DNA of 64,000 nucleotides from the NCBI GenBank assembly GCA_041485905.1, contig JBGPKK010000001.1, positions 1-64,000 on the forward strand, in the 5' to 3' direction. The translations under genes and the position numbers were made by a program. Position 1 is the first letter of the stretch. Every line of letters begins with the position of its first letter. The DNA is from JAHFUI01 sp041485905. Its GTDB lineage: Bacteria; Acidobacteriota; Vicinamibacteria; Vicinamibacterales; CAVVIG01. Below, one piece after another: positions 1 through 9,015 of this stretch. Under the pieces are notes generated by a model. The model had not been told where the DNA came from. It did no database searches and was given only the letters and a program-made list of their open reading frames with translations.

Positions 1-1767
1 CTCACGCTCGGCTGCGGGCGTGCGGCGCCGCTGCCGCCGACTGCGGCGGACGCCGCGACGTTCCTCGCGACGGTCAACGACACGATGCATCGGCTCGGTG
101 TCGCGCAGAACCAGGCCGGCTGGGTCCAGCAGACCTACATTACCGACGACACCGAAGCCCTGGGAGCGCGAGTCAGCCAGGAATACATCGACGCCATCGC
201 GCGCTTCGCCAAGGATGCGACCCGCTTCGACAAGGTCGATGTGCCGGCAGACGAGCGGCGCCAGTTGAACCTGCTGAAGCTCTCGCTCGTGATGGTAACG
301 CCCGCCGATCCCAAGGAAGCCGAGGAGCTGACGAAGATCATGGCGCGGCTCGAGGCGACTTACGGCAAAGGCAAGTGGTGCACGAATCCGGAAAAACCGG
401 AGACATGCCTGAACATCGACGACATCACGAAAATCATGGCCTCGTCCCGCGATCCCAAACGCCTCCGCGAGGTGTGGGAAGGCTGGCACACCATCGCGCC
501 GCCGATGCGCAGCGACTACACGCGGTTCGTGGAGCTGTCGAACAAGGGCGCCAGGGAGCTCGGGTTCGCCGACACCGGAGCCATGTGGCGCGCGAAATAC
601 GACATGCCGCCGGACGATTTCACGAAGGAGCTGGACCGGTTGTGGGCCCAGGTCCGGCCGCTCTACCTCGAGCTGCACGCATACGTCCGCATGAAGCTGC
701 ACGCGAAGTACGGGGACGCCGTGCCGGCAGGCGGTCCGATTCCGGCCCATCTGCTCGGCAATATCTGGGCGCAGGACTGGTCGAATCTCGAGTCGATGAT
801 GGCGCCGCCCGGCGCCGACGCCGGATTCTCGCTGACGGATATCCTCAAGCGGCGGAAGATGGGGTCGCTCGACATGGTCCGCGCCGGCGAGCGTTTCTAC
901 ACGTCGCTCGGCTTCGCGGCGCTGCCCAAGACGTTCTGGGAGCGATCGCTGTTCCTTCGACCGAAAGACCGCGAGGTGGTCTGTCACGCGAGCGCGTGGG
1001 ACATCGACATGGAAGCCGACCTGCGCATCAAGATGTGCATCGACCAGACCGCAGAAGACTTCACGACGATCCACCACGAGCTCGGGCACAACTTCTACCA
1101 GCGGGCGTATAAGGATCAGCCGATCCTGTTCCGCGACAGCGCGAACGACGGCTTTCACGAGGCGATCGGCGACACCATCGCGCTCTCCGTCACACCTGAA
1201 TATCTGGTCACAATCGGTCTGCTCGACAAGGCGCCGGACGTGTCGCGCGACATCGGGCTGCAGCTGTCGCGTGCCCTCGAGAAGATCGCCTTTCTCCCCT
1301 TTGGGCTGATGATCGATCAGTGGCGCTGGAAAGTGTTCGCGGGCGAGGTGAAGCCCGACGCCTACAACAAGGCCTGGTGGGACCTGCGGTTGAAGTGTCA
1401 GGGTGTCGCTCCCCCCTCGCCGCGCGGGGAACAGTTTTTCGATCCGGCCGCCAAGTATCACGTGCCCGACAACACGCCGTATACTCGATACTTCATCGCC
1501 GAGATTCTGCAGTTTCAGTTTCACCGCGCCTTGTCCAAAGCCGCAGGATGTACCGGACCGCTCAATCGGTGCTCGATCTACGAGAGCAAGGAAGCCGGCA
1601 GGCGGCTCAATACCATGCTGTCGATGGGTCAGTCACGCCCGTGGCCGGACGCGCTCGAAGCCATGACCGGTTCGCGCCAGATGGATGCCACCGCGATCCT
1701 CGACTACTTCGCGCCGCTCAAACAGTGGCTCGACGAACAGACGAAGGGAACAACGGTGGGCTGGTGA
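1..1767 (+). CDS. M2 family peptidyl-dipeptidase (ACE-like), 5' partial
   Basis: Zinc metallopeptidase of family M2 (angiotensin-converting-enzyme fold), expected to release dipeptides from peptide C-termini outside the cytoplasm. The frame is open from base 1, so the true start lies before the window; the first internal ATG is at 85. The residues just after the edge (LTLGC, then a Pro/Ala-rich stretch) look like the end of a lipoprotein or export signal. The zinc motif HELGH is at 1075-1089 and is followed by the third-ligand region FHEAIGD near 1155, both as expected for M2. About 589 residues are visible, near full family length. The gene ends 36 bp before the next one on the same strand. 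The family call is secure; the substrate is unknown. Confidence 0.9.
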   Translation, partial: LTLGCGRAAPLPPTAADAATFLATVNDTMHRLGVAQNQAGWVQQTYITDDTEALGARVSQEYIDAIARFAKDATRFDKVDVPADERRQLNLLKLSLVMVTPADPKEAEELTKIMARLEATYGKGKWCTNPEKPETCLNIDDITKIMASSRDPKRLREVWEGWHTIAPPMRSDYTRFVELSNKGARELGFADTGAMWRAKYDMPPDDFTKELDRLWAQVRPLYLELHAYVRMKLHAKYGDAVPAGGPIPAHLLGNIWAQDWSNLESMMAPPGADAGFSLTDILKRRKMGSLDMVRAGERFYTSLGFAALPKTFWERSLFLRPKDREVVCHASAWDIDMEADLRIKMCIDQTAEDFTTIHHELGHNFYQRAYKDQPILFRDSANDGFHEAIGDTIALSVTPEYLVTIGLLDKAPDVSRDIGLQLSRALEKIAFLPFGLMIDQWRWKVFAGEVKPDAYNKAWWDLRLKCQGVAPPSPRGEQFFDPAAKYHVPDNTPYTRYFIAEILQFQFHRALSKAAGCTGPLNRCSIYESKEAGRRLNTMLSMGQSRPWPDALEAMTGSRQMDATAILDYFAPLKQWLDEQTKGTTVGW

Positions 1768-1803
1768 GCGTTCGTTAGCGGACAGTCGATAGCGGTCTCC
1801 TCT

Positions 1804-3618
1804 ATGCGTCTGCTGCGCACGGCTCTTCTGCTCCTGGCGGCGCTGTGTGTAGCGTGGGCCATCCTGGTGTTCATCACCGGCGGCTTCTATTGGTCGGCGG
1901 GCGCACTCCGGATTTCATCCCGCGACCCGTTCAGACCGATCGTCGTCGCCGTCATGTTCGTGCTCGGGTATGGGTTCGTGACCCCGGGCGCGCTTCTGAG
2001 GCTCGCAGACACATTCGAACGCATCCGACCAAGAAGCGGTCTCCTCAGCATCGGCGTTGCCGTCGTCGTCGTGGTCGTCGGACTCCTGTGGGCAAGCCGC
2101 GTGGCCGGCGCCGCCGATCCGTACGGCTACATGAGCGAGGCGGACCTGTGGCTGCGCGGCCAGCTCAAGGTCCGCCAGACCGTTGTTGCATCGTGGCCGT
2201 ACGACGACCGCACGCTCGCGCCGCTCGGATACCTGCCGGGACCGGAGCGCCACACGATCGTCCCCACGTACCCACCCGGCCTGCCGCTGTTGATGGCAGC
2301 AGGCGACTGGGTCGCGGGCTCGAAAGGCCGATTCTGGATCGTCCCGCTCACCGCCGCGGTCGCGGTCCTCGCCACGTTCATGCTGGGTGCCCTCCTCGTC
2401 GACGAGCTCGTCGGCCTGGCCGCGTCGCTGCTCCTCGGCGCGAGTCCCGTCTTCCTGTATCAGTTGATGTGGCCGATGAACGACGTGCCGGTCACCGCCG
2501 CCTGGACGATCGCGCTCGTGCTCGCGGTGCTCCGACGTCCGTTCGCGGCGGGGATCGCGTCTGCGCTGGCGATTGTGATTCGTCCGAACCTCCTGCTGCT
2601 GACGATGGGCGTTGGTGTGCTGGCGGTGTGGCCCTCAGCACCGTATGTGGCGCAGGCCTTCAGGCCTGCGGACCGAGCGCCAAAGCGCCGCGCCACAGTT
2701 GCAAGATCGCTTCTCGCCGTCGCCGGATGCGACTTCCTGCTCTTCGCCGCCGGGGTTCTCCCGGCCATCGTCGGGATCGCGCTCTTGAACACGTCGTTGT
2801 ACGGCGGACCCTTGAGCTCGGGTTACGGCACCGTCACAAGTCTGTATCACTGGATGAATCTGTGGCCGAACATCGGCCGGTACTCGCGCTGGCTCATCGA
2901 AACGAACACGCCGCTCATGCTGTTGGCGATTCCGGCGCTCGCCTCAGCGCGCTTTGCCGTACCAGGCCGCCCGTTCGAGCGCCGGGCGGTCCGCGCCGGG
3001 CTCGCGGTGTTCGTCGTCGCGGTGGTCGCGTCTTATCTGTTTTATTCCCCCTTTGAAGACTGGACCTATCTGCGGTTCATGCTGCCTGCGTTTCCGGTGC
3101 TGCTGGTTGCCAGCCTGGGCTTCATCCGCAGCCTGGAGCCCCTGGAGGGGTTGCCGGGCCGCGCCCGTCACGTCGGCGTCCTCGCAATTATCGTGGCGCT
3201 CGCGTTTTCCTGGGAGCTCGCGACGGCCCAGTGGCGCGGCGCCTTCAGCATTCAACAGAATGAGCAGCGGTACGAGATCGTCGCGCGTGAGCTGCTCGAT
3301 TCGACGCCCGCCAACAGCATTTTTCTATCGATGCAGCACGCGGGGAGCGTGCGGTACTACGCCGGACGGATGACCATCCGCTACGACTGGCTTCCCCAAG
3401 GGGCGTTCGATCAGGCGGTCGGCCTGCTCAAGGCGGGAGGATTTCACACGTTTCTGCTGCTGGAATCGGCGGAGCTCGAACCCTTTCGCGCGCGCGTCGG
3501 GCCCGGCGGCGCTGCGCATCTGGCCGAGCGCCCGCTCAAGCAATGGACGTTTCCAAACGGGATCACCGTGTGGTTGTACGATCTCGCCGATCCGACGCTG
3601 TTCCGTCGGACCCAATAG
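1804..3618 (+). CDS. Polytopic membrane glycosyltransferase-like protein (GT-C type)
   Basis: A 604-residue integral membrane protein with about ten or more hydrophobic segments. A first-loop acidic stretch (DPYGYMSEADLW, about residues 101-112) resembles the catalytic loop of GT-C/ArnT-PMT enzymes that use polyprenyl-phosphate sugars. A soluble C-terminal tail follows the last helix. Transfer of a sugar to a lipid or protein at the outer face of the inner membrane is plausible, but no donor or acceptor can be named. Around residues 281-298 the frame runs through a palindromic repeat (2646-2697) encoding the stretch AQAFRPADRAPKRRA, which looks inserted in a loop between helices. The stop codon lies inside another small palindrome. 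Exact family membership is uncertain. Confidence 0.6.
   Translation: MRLLRTALLLLAALCVAWAILVFITGGFYWSAGALRISSRDPFRPIVVAVMFVLGYGFVTPGALLRLADTFERIRPRSGLLSIGVAVVVVVVGLLWASRVAGAADPYGYMSEADLWLRGQLKVRQTVVASWPYDDRTLAPLGYLPGPERHTIVPTYPPGLPLLMAAGDWVAGSKGRFWIVPLTAAVAVLATFMLGALLVDELVGLAASLLLGASPVFLYQLMWPMNDVPVTAAWTIALVLAVLRRPFAAGIASALAIVIRPNLLLLTMGVGVLAVWPSAPYVAQAFRPADRAPKRRATVARSLLAVAGCDFLLFAAGVLPAIVGIALLNTSLYGGPLSSGYGTVTSLYHWMNLWPNIGRYSRWLIETNTPLMLLAIPALASARFAVPGRPFERRAVRAGLAVFVVAVVASYLFYSPFEDWTYLRFMLPAFPVLLVASLGFIRSLEPLEGLPGRARHVGVLAIIVALAFSWELATAQWRGAFSIQQNEQRYEIVARELLDSTPANSIFLSMQHAGSVRYYAGRMTIRYDWLPQGAFDQAVGLLKAGGFHTFLLLESAELEPFRARVGPGGAAHLAERPLKQWTFPNGITVWLYDLADPTLFRRTQ
2646..2697. repeat. REP-like double hairpin inside a coding sequence
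   Basis: Outer arms TGTGGCGC (2646-2653) and GCGCCACA (2690-2697) enclose an inner perfect hairpin, GCAGGCCT and AGGCCTGC, around a 2-nt loop (2652-2669). The inner hairpin has the same plan as the intergenic copy at 48456-48473 (GCAGCGCT/AGCGCTGC), with different paired bases. It is read in frame by the membrane protein gene. Confidence 0.7.
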
Positions 3619-3625
3619 GGGGTCC
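3608..3625. terminator. Hairpin between convergent genes, overlapping a stop codon
   Basis: GGACCC and GGGTCC pair around a 6-nt loop. The TAG stop of the upstream gene (3616-3618) lies in the loop. The hairpin sits between two converging genes and may end transcription both ways; there is no T-tract. Its core resembles the GGACCC-AATA-GGGTCC hairpin family at 11207, 15373 and 19367, so it may be a decayed copy. Confidence 0.4.
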
Positions 3626-3646
3626 AGCTACATCCCGGCTGTTGGG

Positions 3647-4471
3647 CTACGGCTGTTGTGCGATTTCCTGAACGACTTTCTGAGCCAGGGGAAGGCTCGT
3701 GGCGCACTTGGGGTCATCGATGCGGCACTTGGCGAGCGTGTTCTCGCAGCCGCACGTGCACGGATCGGTGTTCAGCTTCTGGAGAGCCGCCGTCCGTTTG
3801 GCCGGAGACAATTTGGCGAGATCGACGCCGGGAATTTCTGTCGCCTGAGCCGCGTTTTCGAGACGCGCTGGCTGTCCGCGGTCCACTTCTTCGATCGACG
3901 CGTTCACGGGCAGCCCGGCCAGCGCTCGGGTTTCCTGCTCCGTCACGTTCGCGTTGAGCATGCCGACATGTCTCTGCACCACGCGTCCTTCCCGATCGAG
4001 CACGAAGGAGGTCGGAAGCGCGCGGATGCCCGGAAACGCTCGCTCGAGATCTGGCGTCATCATCACGATCGGATAGTTCATGTGCTGCTCGGCCGCGAAC
4101 CGTTTAACCGGATCGGTCGGGCCTTCGTCCTGCGACACGCCGATGATCTGCAGGCGATCGCCGTACTTCTGCTGCAGCGCGACCAGATCCGGAATTTCGG
4201 CGCGGCACGGCGGACACCACGTCGCCCAGAAGTTGACGATGGTGACTTTGCCGCGGAAGGCGTCGGAGGTAATCGTCTTGCCGTCGAGAGCCCGCATCGT
4301 CATCGCGGACACCACGGCGGGATTTCGGAAGAAACGGAGCGTGACCTTTTCGCCGGCGGGAACCTCGTTGATCGGGTCCGCCACGCGCTGCGTATAACGG
4401 GTGCTCGCGCGCCAGAGTCCGGCGGCGCCGACAAGCACGGCCATCACGACCAGCCACTTCCGCATGTTCAT
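3647..4471 (-). CDS. TlpA/ResA-like membrane-anchored thioredoxin
   Basis: A 274-residue thiol-disulfide oxidoreductase. An N-terminal hydrophobic anchor (about residues 5-20) is followed by a thioredoxin fold of the TlpA/ResA type with the active site WCPPC (CPPC at 86-89), preceded by the typical VNFWATW strand. The cis-Pro region LPTSFVLD is present. It should act on the periplasmic side as a reductant, for example in cytochrome c maturation. Unusually it has an extra C-terminal segment rich in cysteine (CTCGC, then KCR and KC, residues 238-258), which might bind a metal or form disulfides; I do not recognise that domain. Start is the first of two close ATGs; the second is two codons later. 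Confidence 0.85.
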   Translation of the reverse strand: MNMRKWLVVMAVLVGAAGLWRASTRYTQRVADPINEVPAGEKVTLRFFRNPAVVSAMTMRALDGKTITSDAFRGKVTIVNFWATWCPPCRAEIPDLVALQQKYGDRLQIIGVSQDEGPTDPVKRFAAEQHMNYPIVMMTPDLERAFPGIRALPTSFVLDREGRVVQRHVGMLNANVTEQETRALAGLPVNASIEEVDRGQPARLENAAQATEIPGVDLAKLSPAKRTAALQKLNTDPCTCGCENTLAKCRIDDPKCATSLPLAQKVVQEIAQQP

Positions 4472-4544
4472 GGCGCTCTCATAAGGTTACCGCAAGGGCA
4501 TACTTGACGGGACGCTTCTTTTTCCACCAGCATGCAGGCTCCCC

Positions 4545-5699
4545 GTGGCCACCTACACATCACTGAAGCAACGCGTCGCCTCGCAACTGAGCGCGCTGGG
4601 AGCAGCGGGATTGTCGCGGACTCTCCGCGCACCAGACGGGATCGATCTGTCGTCGAACGACTACCTGGCGCTGTCGCGTCACCCGCTGCTCGAGGAGTGG
4701 ATGATTGAAGCTGTGCGCCGTGAAGGGTGCGGCAGCACCGGATCGCGGCTGCTGCGCGGCGAGCGAGACGCCTTTGCCGGAATCGAGCGCACGTTTGCGG
4801 CCTTCAAGGGGACCGAGCGGTCGCTGTATTTTTCGTCGGGCTATCTCGCAAACATCGCCGTGCTGACGACGTTCGCGGAAGCGGGCGACGTGATCTTCTC
4901 AGACGAGAGAAATCATGCGAGCCTGATTGACGGAACCCGCCTGTCTGCGGCCGTCCGAGTGATCTTCCCTCACAACGACGTCGAGGCGCTCGCGAGTCTG
5001 ATCGCCATACACCGCGGCGCCGGCCAGGCGTTCGTGATCACCGAATCGTTGTTCAGCATGGACGGTGACGTCGCCCCGCTGACCGATTACGCCGCTCTGT
5101 GTCGGTCCACAGAATCGGCGCTCATCGTCGACGAGGCCCATGCGGTCGGCGTCCGGGGCGCGCGTGGCAGCGGCTTGGTCGAAGAGACGGGCATCGGCGC
5201 CGATGTGTTCGTTTCGGTAAACTCCGCGGGCAAGGCGCTGGGCGTCAGCGGCGCGTTCGTCGCCGGACCGTCGTGGGCGATCGAGTATCTGATCCAGCGC
5301 GCGCGGCCGTTCGTCTATTCAACGGCGCCGCCACCAGCGCTTGTGGGCGCGATCGACGCGAGCCTCTCGATTGTGAGCCACGAACCGGAGCGCCGCGAAA
5401 GGCTGGCGCGCCTGTCGTCCCGCCTCCGCACGCGCCTCATTCACGCGGGGCTTCCCGTCTCCCCCGGCGACTCGCAAGTCATTCCCGTGCTGATCGGCGA
5501 CAACGAGCACGCCAGCGGCGTTGCGCGGACGCTGCAGGCTCAGGGATTCGATGTCCGCGCCATTCGACCGCCGTCGGTGCCAGCCGGCACGGCTCGATTG
5601 CGGATCGCCGTGAACACCGGCCTCGCGGAGGACACGCTCGACCAGTTTGCCGACGCGCTCGCCGCGGCCCTCACGGGAAACTTAGAACTTAAGTTCTAA
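4545..5699 (+). CDS. bioF: 8-amino-7-oxononanoate synthase
   Basis: PLP enzyme joining pimeloyl-thioester and L-alanine to give 8-amino-7-oxononanoate, the first biotin ring-assembly step. The 384-residue alpha-oxoamine synthase shows SSNDYL near the N-terminus, SSGYLANI, the DEAHAVG motif, and the Schiff-base lysine in VNSAGKALGVSG. The start is GTG. It heads a tight bioF-bioD-bioA cluster; bioB and pimeloyl-forming genes are not in the window. The last codons and the short gap after it carry a small palindrome built on the AACTTAAGTT type. Confidence 0.92.
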   Translation: MATYTSLKQRVASQLSALGAAGLSRTLRAPDGIDLSSNDYLALSRHPLLEEWMIEAVRREGCGSTGSRLLRGERDAFAGIERTFAAFKGTERSLYFSSGYLANIAVLTTFAEAGDVIFSDERNHASLIDGTRLSAAVRVIFPHNDVEALASLIAIHRGAGQAFVITESLFSMDGDVAPLTDYAALCRSTESALIVDEAHAVGVRGARGSGLVEETGIGADVFVSVNSAGKALGVSGAFVAGPSWAIEYLIQRARPFVYSTAPPPALVGAIDASLSIVSHEPERRERLARLSSRLRTRLIHAGLPVSPGDSQVIPVLIGDNEHASGVARTLQAQGFDVRAIRPPSVPAGTARLRIAVNTGLAEDTLDQFADALAAALTGNLELKF

Positions 5700-5722
5700 G
5701 TCTTGAGTTTACTAAGATTGCT

Positions 5723-6427
5723 ATGAGTCTGCGTGGTCTCTTCGTAACCGGCACCGACACGGGCGTCGGCAAGACCGTTGTCTCGGCCGCCCTCATGCAC
5801 CGCTACCGGACTGCAGGCCCGCTACGCTACTGGAAGCCGATCCAGACCGGCAGCGAACAGGACGACGACACGGCGGATGTGGAACGGCTGGGCGGCTGCC
5901 GCTCCGACGAGCTCAGGCCGGAGGGCATCCGCCTGCCGCTTCCCGTCTCGCCGCACCTGGCGGCCAGGCTGAATGGAACGACGATCGCGCTCCAGCCACT
6001 CATCGATTCGATGGCCCGGCTGCCGCCGGACCGCACGTCCGGGAACATTGTCGAGGAGCGCGGATCGATCCGCTGGATCGTGGAGGGAGCGGGCGGTGTT
6101 CTCGTCCCGGTGAACGATTCCGAAACGATGGCCGATCTCATGCGCCTGCTGCGGTTGCCGGTCATCGTCGTGGCGCGGGCCGCAGTCGGCACGATCAATC
6201 ACACGCTGCTCACGCTCGAGGCATTACGTCACCGGGCGATTCAGGTGGCGGGCGTGGTGATGGTCGGCGATCGAAACGTGGACAACCGCGCTGCCATCGA
6301 ACGATACGGAGACACCGTGGTCATCGGAGAAATGCCTCTTTTCAGTCCGTTGGATGCTGCGTCGATCGCGGCGTGGGCCGTGACCGCGCTGGATCCTGAC
6401 CATCGCCTGCGGGAGCATTTCGAATGA
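5723..6427 (+). CDS. bioD: ATP-dependent dethiobiotin synthetase
   Basis: Closes the ureido ring of dethiobiotin from 7,8-diaminopelargonate, CO2 and ATP. The 234-residue protein starts with the family P-loop GTDTGVGKT and has the YWKPIQTGS motif that binds substrate and the EGAGGVLVPV motif. It lies 23 bp after bioF, and its TGA overlaps the ATG of bioA by 4 bp, so the three genes are almost certainly co-transcribed and translationally coupled. Confidence 0.92.
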   Translation: MSLRGLFVTGTDTGVGKTVVSAALMHRYRTAGPLRYWKPIQTGSEQDDDTADVERLGGCRSDELRPEGIRLPLPVSPHLAARLNGTTIALQPLIDSMARLPPDRTSGNIVEERGSIRWIVEGAGGVLVPVNDSETMADLMRLLRLPVIVVARAAVGTINHTLLTLEALRHRAIQVAGVVMVGDRNVDNRAAIERYGDTVVIGEMPLFSPLDAASIAAWAVTALDPDHRLREHFE

Positions 6428-7791
6428 AAGAGGGCCGGAGCCTGATCGACCGCGACCGGGCGCATCTGTGGCACCCGTACACACAGATGAAGACCGCGCC
6501 GGCGCCGCTGCCGATCGTCAGAGGCGAAGGCGTCTACCTCTACACCGAGGACGGCAGACGGCTGCTCGACGGCATCTCCTCGTGGTGGGTGAACATCCAC
6601 GGTCACGGCCATCCGCGGCTCAACGAGGCGCTGAGCCGGCAGGCACGGCAGCTCGCGCACGTGATGTTTGCCGGATGCACACACGAGCCTGCCGTCGAAC
6701 TGGCGGAGCGGTTAATCGACGTGCTGCCGCCGGGTCTGACGCGGGTCTTCTATTCGGACAACGGCTCGACCGCCGTCGAAGTGGCCCTGAAGCTCGCCCA
6801 CCAGTACTGGAGGAATCTCGGACAGTCCGAGCGCCGCACGTTCATCACGCTCCACTACGGGTACCACGGCGACACGGTCGGCGCGATGTCGGTCAGCGAT
6901 GAGTCGGTGTTCACCGACGCGTTCACGCCGCTGCTGTTTCCCGTGACGCGCGCCGACGCGCCGTACTGTTATCGCTGTCCGCTGGGACTCGAGCGCGCGA
7001 CCTGCCGCATCGATTGCCTCGGCAGTCTCGAAGCGGCGTTGAAACGTCACAGCGGGTCGGTGTCGGGGGTCCTCGTGGAACCGATGCTGCAAGCGGCAGG
7101 TGGCATGGTGGTGTGGCCGAGCGAGTTCCTGACCGGAGTCCGACAGCTCTGCGACCGGCACGGCACGCTGCTCATCGCCGACGAGGTGCTGACCGGCTTC
7201 GGCCGAACGGGGCGGATGTTCGCGTCGGAGCACGCGTCGGTGTCGCCCGACATCATCTGTTTATCCAAGGCACTCACGGCCGGATACCTGCCGCTCGGCG
7301 CCACGGTCACCACCGAGAAGATTTTCGATGCGTTCTTCAGCGAGGATCGGACGAAGACGTTCTTTCACGGCCACTCATTCACCGCCAACCCGTTGGCGTG
7401 TGCGGTCGCGCTGGCCAGCCTGGATCTGTTCCGCGAAGAAGACGTGCTGGGGCGTGTCACGGCGTTGGAGTCAAAGCTTCGTGCGGGTCTGATGCCGCTG
7501 GCCGATCTGCCGTCGGTCGGCGACGTGCGTGTGATCGGCGGCGTCGGGATCATCGAGCTGGTCAGCGACAAGACGACGCGGAAGGCCGACGGGTATCTCG
7601 ACGGCATCGGGCCGCGCCTGGCCGCCGCGTTTCTCGACCGTGGGCTGCTCCTTCGCCCTCTTGGCAACGTGGTGTACTTCATGCCGCCGTATGTCATCAC
7701 GGACGACGAGGCCGATTGGGCACTGGATCAGGTTGTCGCAGTGCTGAGCGCCGTCACGCCGCCCGACATTGTTGCAGCATCACTGGGATGA
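6424..7791 (+). CDS. bioA: Adenosylmethionine-8-amino-7-oxononanoate aminotransferase
   Basis: Class III PLP aminotransferase making 7,8-diaminopelargonate with S-adenosylmethionine as amino donor. Its 455 residues carry the BioA signature WHPYTQMK near residue 16, SSWWVNIHGHGHP, the PLP aspartate in LLIADEVLTGFGRTG, and the lysine in CLSKALTAGYLPL. The start ATG overlaps the bioD stop (ATGA). The next gene follows after 27 bp on the same strand, so read-through into the aminotransferase/oxidase pair is possible. Confidence 0.92.
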   Translation: MKEGRSLIDRDRAHLWHPYTQMKTAPAPLPIVRGEGVYLYTEDGRRLLDGISSWWVNIHGHGHPRLNEALSRQARQLAHVMFAGCTHEPAVELAERLIDVLPPGLTRVFYSDNGSTAVEVALKLAHQYWRNLGQSERRTFITLHYGYHGDTVGAMSVSDESVFTDAFTPLLFPVTRADAPYCYRCPLGLERATCRIDCLGSLEAALKRHSGSVSGVLVEPMLQAAGGMVVWPSEFLTGVRQLCDRHGTLLIADEVLTGFGRTGRMFASEHASVSPDIICLSKALTAGYLPLGATVTTEKIFDAFFSEDRTKTFFHGHSFTANPLACAVALASLDLFREEDVLGRVTALESKLRAGLMPLADLPSVGDVRVIGGVGIIELVSDKTTRKADGYLDGIGPRLAAAFLDRGLLLRPLGNVVYFMPPYVITDDEADWALDQVVAVLSAVTPPDIVAASLG

Positions 7792-7818
7792 ACGACCTGC
7801 GGTAAACTGCTCGGCACA

Positions 7819-9015
7819 ATGCTTCATACAGGCCGTCACTTTCTTCAGATTCCGGGTCCGACCAACGTTCCGGATCGCGTCCTGCGCGCCATGGACCGTC
7901 CGGTTATCGATCATCGCGGCCCCGAATTCCCTGCCTTGACCGCGGAGGTCATGGAGGGCCTTCGTCCGGTCTTTCAGAGCACCGGGCCGGTGATCATCTA
8001 TCCGTCTTCTGGTACCGGCGCCGCCGAAGCGGCGCTGGTCAATACGCTGTCGCCCGGCGACCGGGTGCTCATTTTCGAGACCGGCCACTTCTCACAGGTC
8101 TGGCGACAGATCGCGGAGCGGCTGGGGCTCGTCGTCGATTACGTTCCTGGGAACTGGCGCCGCGGTGCATCGGAGGTGGACCTCGAAGCCCGGCTTCGGG
8201 CCGACCATCACCACACCGTCAAGGCCGTCGTCGTCGTCCACAACGAGACGTCGACCGGCGTGACCAGCCGGCTCCCGGATCTTCGCCGCGCCATGAACGC
8301 GGTCGGCCATCCGACGCTGCTGATCGTGGACGCCGTGTCGTCGCTGGCGTCGATCGACTATCGACACGACGAATGGGAGGTCGATGTCACGGTGGCCGGA
8401 TCACAGAAAGGGCTCATGCTCCCGCCCGGGCTCGGCTTCAACGCCATTTCTGCCAAGGCGCTGTCGGCCAGCGCGAGCGCGCGGCTGCCGAAAAGCTACT
8501 GGGACTGGCAGGACATGCTGACGCAGAACCGCGCCGGGTTCTTCCCGTATACGCCCGCGACCAACCTGCTCTTCGCCCTGCGTGAGGCCTTACAGATGAT
8601 GCGGGACGAGGGCCTCGCCAATATATTCCGGCGACACACACGGCACGGAGAGGCCACACGCGCTGCCGTGCGGGCGTGGGGCTTGGAGATCGTCTGCGAA
8701 GAGCCGCGCGAGTATTCGAGCTCGATGACGGCGTTTTTCATGCCCGAGGGGCACAGTGGCGATCAACTGCGGGCGACCATCCTCGAACATTTCGACATGT
8801 CTCTTGGAACGGGCCTGTCGAAGCTCGCAGGCCGTGTCGTGCGGATCGGACATCTCGGCAGCTTCAACGATCTGATGCTCGCGGGCACGCTCGCCGGAAT
8901 CGAAATGGGTCTGAGGATCGCGGGAGTCCCCCATCGATCCGGCGGCGTTATGGCGGCGCTCGCTTCTCTGGCACCCGTACCTCAGCCCACGGAGCGCGCC
9001 GCACCGGTCGGTTGA
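7819..9015 (+). CDS. Serine/alanine-glyoxylate aminotransferase family protein
   Basis: A 398-residue class V PLP aminotransferase. The opening GRHFLQIPGPTNVP and the PLP lysine in AGSQKGLMLPPGLG match the serine-glyoxylate aminotransferase (SgaA/AGXT) group, which converts glyoxylate to glycine using serine or alanine. Its TGA overlaps the ATG of the next gene (TGATG). That gene, a 2-hydroxyacid oxidase, could supply glyoxylate from glycolate. In H4MPT-using methylotrophs this aminotransferase serves the serine cycle, but no other serine-cycle gene is visible here. The amino donor is not settled. Confidence 0.82.
   Translation: MLHTGRHFLQIPGPTNVPDRVLRAMDRPVIDHRGPEFPALTAEVMEGLRPVFQSTGPVIIYPSSGTGAAEAALVNTLSPGDRVLIFETGHFSQVWRQIAERLGLVVDYVPGNWRRGASEVDLEARLRADHHHTVKAVVVVHNETSTGVTSRLPDLRRAMNAVGHPTLLIVDAVSSLASIDYRHDEWEVDVTVAGSQKGLMLPPGLGFNAISAKALSASASARLPKSYWDWQDMLTQNRAGFFPYTPATNLLFALREALQMMRDEGLANIFRRHTRHGEATRAAVRAWGLEIVCEEPREYSSSMTAFFMPEGHSGDQLRATILEHFDMSLGTGLSKLAGRVVRIGHLGSFNDLMLAGTLAGIEMGLRIAGVPHRSGGVMAALASLAPVPQPTERAAPVG

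Noticed and set aside
8676..9014. Extended N-terminus of the FAD/Fe-S oxidase
   Set aside because: It overlaps the aminotransferase in another frame. The TGATG junction at 9013-9017 gives a natural start.
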